Part shown: one piece after another, positions 57,942 through 64,000 of the stretch
Layout: every line of letters begins with the position of its first letter
Position numbering within the stretch: the first letter of the stretch is position 1
Assembly: GCA_014898415.1 (NCBI GenBank)
Contig: RCTD01000011.1
Location: forward strand, 744,001-808,000
Length of the DNA stretch: 64,000 nt
Reading direction: 5' to 3'
DNA from: Stromatinia cepivora
Lineage: Eukaryota; Ascomycota; Leotiomycetes; Helotiales; Sclerotiniaceae
Translations under genes and position numbers: made by a program
The notes under the pieces: generated by a model
Database searches by the model: none
Told to the model about the DNA's origin: nothing
The model's input: only the letters and a program-made list of their open reading frames with translations

Positions 57942-58052
57942 ACAGTATTAAACTTCGAGTCGATTATATATATAACTTTATAGTATTCTCTCTTTAGCTC
58001 TATAGCTTTTAATTCTAAGGTTGATCTCTAAACGTTTGTTGAGTTCGTCACA
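57942..58052 (+). repeat. LTR, right, element C, second part
   Basis: The remaining 111 bases, starting ACAGTATTAA and ending GTTCGTCACA; 39 + 111 equals the 150 bp of the left LTR exactly. Confidence 0.87.
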
Positions 58053-58529
58053 CTACCCGCTTCGCAGATTATCCATTCAGATTTAAAATTATATGTTTTG
58101 TTATAAATAATCCATGAATTATTTATAAATAATTTATCTATCTATAAATAGATGGATTATCTATAAGTAATTTATAGATATATAGATAATTTATAAATAA
58201 TCTATGGATATATAAATTATTTACAAATAATCTATAGATTATTTATAGATTATCCACTTTTCGCTTAAATTTAAAGTTATTCTTAAATCATTTTATAATC
58301 CAAAAATGATTTAAGTTTAGATTTATATTAATTTTTATATTAATTATAAAATTATATTAATTTTATAAAATATTATATAATATATAGGTAAATAAATATC
58401 CACAAATAATCTGTATTCGTTCTGTAGGTTATCCATCCCAAATTTTGAATTATCCATTTCGTTATAGATAATCCGCGGGTTACCCATCGAGGTCATTATC
58501 CGCCCCATGGGTACTCGTTGCGCAGCCTA

Positions 58530-58537
58530 CTCCGCAG
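58530..58537. repeat. Target-site duplication, right, hAT-type element
   Basis: CTCCGCAG, identical to 53919-53926. Confidence 0.9.
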
Positions 58538-59429
58538 TCATGAGAATAAGTAATATTCTTATGAAAATCCCGATTTGACGTCATGATTGTGTATGGGAAG
58601 TTACCATTGCAGTCCTAAAGTCGAGAAGAAGTCGGAGATATCCACATGACTTGAAAACGAGTTTTCTGAAATCAGCTTGTCTTTAGATATAGGACCTCCT
58701 CTTAGATGGCTAGCAGCTCGCTCTATTCCATTTCGCGGGTGACTGGTCGCATGTTTTGTGTGGTTGATGAAGGAAGGTGAATTAGGCAGTAGCATGTTTC
58801 CGCAAGCCTAGCGGATTAAGTTGGAACCGCAGCACCCCCATCTTGAATTTGTAGATGCTTCGGTTCGTAGACAGTTGGCGCGTAGCCTGAGATCCCGTAG
58901 CAACAAATCTCTCGGGATAGGTACTCAAAATTGAACTGGCTGTCATCATGAAGTATGACTGAATTTGAGATTTCTGGCTATTTTCACAGGACTTGGGCAA
59001 GCGCGGCAGAGGAACTGCACAAAGTACAGTAATAATACAATAGGCGTATGGAAGTAATAAAGTAATAGTACAGTATAATACAACTGGATCTGGAATACTC
59101 AACTCCTTCTACGATTGGCACCTTCATGAAACATCGTCGTTTTGCGCGGCGCATTCTCCATCTCTGGCACCCTCATGGATCCATAAACAGGATAGACTGG
59201 GTCCCCAGCGCCGATGATCTAGAGGGCTAGAATCGAACTCGAATGCTTAGGATGTTGAACTTCGATTCTGATAATGGCTTGGGAAGAAACATGCTGATAG
59301 TTTCGTAAGACTGGTCCAATATATATTCGTATTGCTCGCCTAATGATTTCGTTTTGCTCCGATTGCCAGACACCGTGACAAAACATTTCAAACGCCAGTC
59401 ACGCTTAAGTTTCCAGACACAGTCAAGAG

Positions 59430-59471
59430 CCCTCCCTCCTTCCTCCCTCCTTCCTCCCTCCTTCCTCCCTT
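59430..59471. repeat. CT-rich microsatellite
   Basis: Homopyrimidine tract made of about three 12-bp CTCCTTCCTCCC units; purine-pyrimidine asymmetry could allow triplex DNA. Confidence 0.9.
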
Positions 59472-59980
59472 ATTTGTAGTATTAGGCAGCAGTCAAGCGA
59501 CTTCAGCTTGAGTGACATTTGACACGATTATTCTCAACCTAGGGATATGTTAGTAATGGAAGTAACATTATTGAGCAGAAAAGGGAAGTAACTGCATCTT
59601 ACATGGTGAGAGTCCTTGCTGGGATAAATTTTTATGGATGTTCCTTCATCCGCATCTGGACCAGAAATTCTCCACCCCTCATGTCTCTCCCTGTGAGCCC
59701 CTCCTTACTCGGCCATAACATCCTTCTTCACACCGCCAGCACACCCGTATGGCAGAATTGATTGGCGAACAACGGCTGTTCGATGAAAATGGAACAGGGA
59801 TAAAAATTGTCGCTTTGCGCTGTGGTGGGACATTTCCAAAGGTAACTCAATTCTAAAAAGTCTAGTAGAATAGGCACCTGTCCTGGCCTTAATGTTCTCT
59901 TTGGAAGAATCCTGCGTTGATGAATCTGCTGTGCTGCGATGTGGCAGGATATGATTGACTCCAAGCGCTGGGAGGTCCAT

Positions 59981-60164
59981 ATCGGCACCCACGCGAATTG
60001 TGGCTACTTGGGACAAAGCGGGAGAGGAACCCATGATTTGGATCCTCTAGTGGGTTCCTCTCCCGTCTCCAGATCGGCACCCACACCAATCGTGGCTGCT
60101 TGGAAGAAGAAGGGAGAGGAACCCATGATTTGGATCCTCTAGTGGGGTTCCTCTCCCATCTCTA
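59981..60164. repeat. Tandem duplication of a 92-bp unit, each unit containing a 14-bp-arm hairpin
   Basis: Units 59981-60072 and 60073-60164. In each, GGGAGAGGAACCCA is followed after a 17-base spacer (containing TGATTTGGATCCTCTAG) by its reverse complement TGGGTTCCTCTCCC (one extra G in the second unit). Stems at 60020-60033/60051-60064 and 60112-60125/60143-60157. Confidence 0.92.
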
Positions 60165-61067
60165 TATCGAGCTGCTCATTTGCAGAGCTAGAACGAGGGT
60201 ATAAAATGTCTAGCTCGAAATTGAAATAGACAGAAGCAATGCAACCTTTGCGAAAAGCGAGCCTAAAAATCAAACTCCTCATTAGCAATAGACATGACTT
60301 AGTACTTGGAAGAACTTACACCATTGTTGTTATCACCATGGTGGTTTTGATAAGGTTGAAGTAATCCGAGATAGTTAAGGAGATATTTTCAGCTTTCCAT
60401 ACGGCAATTGTGGATCTGTGGTGAATTTTTGAGGTCAAATCATAAGAGATACAAGCACAGTCTCTTGGAATTCTCCAATATATCTTCCTGACTTTCCTTG
60501 ATCCCCCAATTCTGTGAATTATATGATTAGTTCATGATTTGACTTGACAACCATTATCAGTGCAAATTAAATAAATGGACTATTGAGTGTCTGAAACACA
60601 GTGAATGCATGAATGATTGAGATGAACAGCACTGATATGAAGAAAGAACCGGAAACTCACATTGTGTTGAGCAGGTTGTGAAATCACAGTTAAGATCGAT
60701 CTATCAGAGAACTTGAACAATGGAGTATCTTGAAGCCATAAGCCATTGGGGGACTCAAACATAGTAAATGTATGAAAAGTCATGATTAAAACATTAATAT
60801 TATTAGTATTGAGAGTTTGTGGAAATAATCCCTAATTTACATGAATGACCCTTTTTAGAACCACCAATAACAAAACCCAGTATTTCAGTATTTCAGTATT
60901 TCAACACTAGTATATAGAAAATTCAGTTTTGCTAGGTAAATTAAAATAATCTCGGCAAGACTCGGATGTGTGTCCTACCTCATCCGAACATATTAATATT
61001 AGGTTGAGATTTGTGAAGGACATACCCCTCAATACTGTGGTGATTGCAATATAACTACCTGATGGTA

Positions 61068-61100
61068 CTTCTTTTCTTCTTTTCTTCTTTTCTTCTTTTC
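61068..61100. repeat. 8-bp microsatellite CTTCTTTT x 4
   Basis: Four perfect copies plus one base, followed by AG. It resembles a polypyrimidine tract before a 3' splice site, but no matching exon is seen. Confidence 0.9.
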
Positions 61101-61219
61101 AGTAATTCTATTATATGAACAGAATTTTCAACTATGACAAGTCTTGTTAAGACCTCCATTTCCTCATAAAATTTTAATCTTTCAAACAAGGTACGGATCT
61201 TTTCTTCCCCTGTAGAGAC

Positions 61220-61278
61220 AACAACAATCAACAACATGTCCTATTCATGTTTTGAACGACATGTTGTTGATTGTTGTT
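61220..61278. other. Perfect 21-bp inverted repeat
   Basis: AACAACAATCAACAACATGTC and its exact reverse complement at 61258-61278, separated by a 17-nt loop. No flanking duplication is obvious. Confidence 0.93.
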
Positions 61279-62171
61279 ACCATTTTTACTCACTCATCAT
61301 TGTGTTCGAGTCTACTAGGATTTTTAAACACCCACCAAGGTGGTTTTGTTTTTCTATCTACCAACCTTGTTTTCTTTTTCTCAATTACTTCCAATATATT
61401 CCTTCTCAATACTCTTTTGTGCTGAAACTAATACACTCTGGTTATTTAGCTATTCCAAAGTGCTCCTACTTTACCGGTGTCATTTTTCCTGCTGCATTGG
61501 CAACATTGGCAACATCAACAACATCGTCATTACCAGAGGTTCCAGGTGGTTTTATATCCTACCTTGAGTTTCTCTACTTTAGTAGTACCACAATCTACTA
61601 CTATCTTTGTCACACACCAATATTTCGACACTCATCTCCCCCCCTGACCTCAACCACAACAATTCAGAGCCTCAGGTGCAGGTAGCGACTCATATTCTGA
61701 TCATCCACACTATCCACAAAAGCAAATCTCATAAACTCGAGGAAAGGAAGAAAGAAATTCCTAAGCCAGCTTATCTCTGATCCACCTTGAGATCTTCAAC
61801 CTACGTAGCATACAGCAAACATAACAAAAATTGGCAAGTACACCCGTTTCTCACACTTGCAACCTCCCGAAACAACCCACCCACTTCAAAACCTTGCTTT
61901 CTTGTGAAGCCAATAATCGTTATTTCTTCTCTTTTGCAAGCTGTGCTTGTCAAAGCTAAGCGCGCCCCAAGGCCGTGTGAAGCCTTGTAGGTTCAATTGG
62001 ACCAGACAACATACTGCTCTTGCAAATGATGAAAATAACCCCCAGCTCGAAGGAACACAGTCATTTGATGCTGAAAGATAGGGACATGAGTGCTTGGCTA
62101 ACATTGATATCTGATTACAGGCTGCAAGACTTCTCTGATAGATTGCAATACGTGAAACTCGGAGAAAAACC

Positions 62172-62610
62172 ATGGATAGACAAGGTTTTAGACTTGTTCA
62201 AGTTGCTTCGAACTTGAACGAGGCTATCGAATATATTGAGGAAATTAAGGTACATGACTCTAGCTTACGATGGTAACATATGCTGACCTTCAGCATGACA
62301 GACTGCCTTCCAATTCACTCAACCAGAAATGATTGTGGTCTTTTATCATGCCCTAAGAATATACCGGGATCATCGAACCCTAGCATCGAAACGGGCAGCT
62401 CTCCTTTTGTGGGTTAGCTTCTTGGACATCAATTACCTTGATCTGCTTGTGAAATTCAAAAGGTTTGTCCCGGCAGAACTCCAACATTTGGTTAATTGCA
62501 GAATCGTATATTTGGGTTTGCAGAGTTGGATGAGAACGAGCATGGAAGTGGAGTGGAGTCAGGAGTGGACTGAAATATGGGATTTGACAAGAAGTGATAG
62601 CATGATATGA
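62172..62610 (+). CDS. Small two-exon protein of unknown function, 128 aa
   Basis: Exons 62172-62249 and 62302-62610 with a 52-nt intron (GTACAT..CTGAC..ACAG). The start has context ACCATGG. The spliced protein begins MDRQGFRLVQVASNLNEAIE, crosses the junction at IEEIK/TAFQFTQPE, and contains ASKRAALLLWVSF and an acidic, Trp-rich end (MEVEWSQEWTEIWDLTRSD). Neither exon is long, but the two frames join without a stop, the splice signals are good, and the sequence is helical and amphipathic rather than low-complexity. I do not recognise the family. It could be one end of a larger gene. No signal peptide or membrane span is seen. Confidence 0.6.
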
Positions 62611-64000
62611 GAAGTACAGAAAGAGAGTCTATCTAAAGATTCATGAGTTCTGTAGTACCTGGTGGATAAAAAGAAAACCCTCAAACCTCCACGGTAAGAT
62701 ATCTGCTTGGTTGTAATTGATATAAAAGCTGATACTGCTAGGGTCGATCAAACTACATTCACAAAGGAAAATTAGTTCTAGCAACAGTTGCTTAGGTAGA
62801 TGATAAATTCATTCTCTCACAACTAGCAAGTAGTTGTGATGATACCATGTTTTTTAACGTCCAATATAATCTTCCCTAGCAAAATCTCCCTCCCAATCAA
62901 GGGGGATCATATAACCCGTGCATGATTGACTTTGTATTCTTGAAGTTGCCAATCATGTTGTTTGAAGCCAGTATGCTAGGATCTAGTAAGAGATCAGCAC
63001 AACTTCCGCCTTCCTAAATAGATTGATAAGGCTGGAAACGGCAGAGCTAAGGGTGATCATGAGATTGCCCAAAATGCATGGATATATTGCTCAATGTTGG
63101 TCGAGGAAGGGAGCTGGATGAAAGAACTGTACTGTCTTGATACAGCATCTCATCCACGAATGTTGGAAATGATCTTTGGCAATACCCAATCTGTCATGAC
63201 GTTAGTCGGATGAACTTGGGTTGCCTAGGTTGTGTAGCTTTAGCAACCTATGCGGCAACCAAAAGAGAAACGCAGACTAGAAGTACTGCTAAACATTCGA
63301 AGAAATCACAAGGCTTGCCAGCAATGAGGGATATAATAAGAATTCCAGAAAAGACAGTCAGATTCCGATTAAGGTTTCTGACTACCAGATACGAGAATTC
63401 TGATGCAAAAGTGGCAATATTCAGGACATCCTGCACATTCTCGTTGGTACGATGAAATGAAGGGGAACCTGGCTGCAAGTCCCTAAGCCGAATGGAACTA
63501 TCAATCCATATTAAAGTTTGGGACAGAAGACATTTATCTCACACAAATGCTACCAGTCAAGGTTGAACATCTGGACATATGGTGTTACAGAACGAAGTAC
63601 GGAGGACGAGAACTAATGCGATTTTAGGGTCTTACAGGGCAATGACAACTACGTAGCCCCTGTAAGTTTTATCTTTCCGCCCAAAATAAAGCTAAACTGC
63701 CTGTAACAATTAGTATTGATTGGATGTAATTTTACTTTGATTTTTGATTCGACAAAATTACAGGCTTTTTTCGCCTATTCAAACACTAACTTATAGTGCT
63801 TCATCTAGATTGGCTTGATTGATTCTCAATTATAGTTTATTGTATATATCCTGTAAGTAGTCCCATCTTCACTCGGAACATTAAAAGTTCCGATAAATCC
63901 ATGCCTGAGGCTTGATTATGTAAGGAATGCTCCACCAGTAATTCTACATTGCATTAAGCACCCCCCCTTTCCCCGCCCCTTCAAATAATACAAATCAATC
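62611..64000. other. Right-edge region, no supported gene
   Basis: A stop-free stretch at about 63022-63215 (reading DKAGNGRAKGDHEIAQNAWI onwards) and a minus-strand frame at 63248-63478 with a hydrophobic end are possible exons, but I could not join either to neighbours. A 10-bp-arm hairpin lies at 63631-63666. Confidence 0.4.
63631..63666. other. Hairpin CTTACAGGGC / GCCCCTGTAAG
   Basis: A near-perfect 10-bp stem with a 15-nt loop. Further CTGTAA/TTACAG motifs follow within 200 bp (63692-63699, about 63755-63762, 63849-63855), so it may mark the end of a degenerate repeat. Confidence 0.6.

Larger units (their letters stand above)
54006..58052 (+). mobile_element. LTR element C inside the hAT-type element, itself interrupted by copy B
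   Basis: 150-bp LTRs: left 54006-54155 (TGTCACGAGATACATG...), right 55531-55569 plus 57942-58052 (TGTTACAAG... to GTTGAGTTCGTCACA). The flanking 5-mers CTATC (54001-54005) and CTACC (58053-58057) are a target duplication with one transition. Just before the right LTR is a purine-rich tract (AAAAGAGAGGGATAA, 55516-55530), the polypurine tract of LTR elements, which sets the orientation as plus. The 1,375-bp interior (54156-55530) has no legible gag or pol. Net length 1,675 bp. Confidence 0.87.
53927..58529. mobile_element. hAT-type non-autonomous element, split by nested LTR elements
   Basis: Termini TAGGCTGCGCAA (left) and TTGCGCAGCCTA (right), flanked by a perfect 8-bp duplication. Without the inserted DNA it measures 551 bp (53927-54005 plus 58058-58529). 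Subterminal regions carry many ATTATCC/GGATAAT motifs in both orientations (for example GGTTATCCGCGGATAATCCG at 53958-53977), as transposase-binding repeats do in hAT elements. No transposase is encoded, so it needed one in trans. The middle is AT-mutated. Confidence 0.88.
58538..62171. other. Intergenic region with simple repeats and hairpins
   Basis: 3.6 kb with no convincing gene. Contents: a CT-rich repeat at 59430-59471 (12-bp units of CTCCTTCCTCCC), the duplicated hairpin units at 59981-60164, an 8-bp x 4 repeat (CTTCTTTT) at 61068-61100 and the perfect 21-bp hairpin at 61220-61278. Open frames at 58601-59102, 59705-60142 and 61236-61685 lack signatures. Confidence 0.5.

Noticed and set aside
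59225..59290. tRNA-like T-arm (GAATCGAACTCGAATGC) on the minus strand
   Set aside because: No matching acceptor stem, D-arm or anticodon arm at the required spacing.
61236..61685. 149-codon frame starting inside the 21-bp hairpin
   Set aside because: Low-complexity aromatic and Ser/Thr content, no motif, and it begins within an inverted repeat.
63248..63478. Minus-strand frame with a hydrophobic C-terminus
   Set aside because: Could be a membrane exon, but there is no start context, no splice partner and an equally open plus-strand frame over the same bases.

Overview
This window looks like nuclear DNA of a filamentous ascomycete (Pezizomycotina). The genes have many short introns (46-100 nt) with GT/AG ends and CTAAC/CTGAC-type branch points. 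The protein families are typical of moulds: fungal rhodopsin-like 7TM, PDR-type ABC, CYP7/8-like P450s, MYND/DUF4470, lipocalin-like and CCCH-RBR. The DNA alternates sharply between ordinary gene-bearing segments and very AT-rich, gene-empty blocks whose repeats differ almost only by C:G to T:A transitions, the signature of repeat-induced point mutation (RIP). A helotialean (Leotiomycetes) source is plausible, but that is a guess from general resemblance. I saw no tRNA, rRNA or CRISPR array.

Layout. 0-9.7 kb (normal composition): the 5' part of a medium-chain dehydrogenase gene running off the left edge (minus), a 14-bp minisatellite, a broken Myb/SANT-like gene, an intact intronless 715-aa orphan gene, and a broken cysteine-rich gene with Trp-rich repeats. 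9.7-14.45 kb (AT-rich): a non-autonomous LTR element (copy A) adjoining a truncated long TIR element. 14.45-17.25 kb: a small gene island with one four-exon cytochrome P450 (minus). 17.25-31.86 kb (AT-rich): a second copy of the long TIR element, in inverted orientation, interrupted by a 2.18-kb Fot1/pogo-like transposon, followed by a probable heavily mutated LTR element of about 8 kb. 31.9-38.6 kb: a three-exon P450 (plus), a four-exon 7TM rhodopsin-like protein and a lipocalin-like pseudogene. 38.7-40.2 kb: two adjacent short TIR elements. 40.6-52.1 kb: a ten-exon PDR transporter with a one-base frameshift in its second Walker A, a four-exon MYND protein and a two-exon triple-CCCH RBR ubiquitin-ligase-like gene. 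52.3-58.5 kb: a short TIR element, a G-rich tandem repeat, and a three-level nest of transposons: a hAT-type element split by an LTR element that is itself split by LTR copy B, each with its own target-site duplication. 58.5-64 kb: mostly non-coding, with hairpins, tandem repeats and one small two-exon gene.

The genes do not form an obvious single pathway. The dehydrogenase, two P450s and the transporter are the kind of accessory genes found near repeat blocks, but no polyketide, peptide or terpene synthase is present to tie them into a biosynthetic cluster. Three separate pseudogenes carry nonsense codons explicable as CpA-to-TpA changes, which fits RIP spreading from neighbouring repeats. 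The most unusual findings are the triple-nested transposon with exact duplications and the LTR-element family whose interior consists largely of several tandem-repeat arrays.
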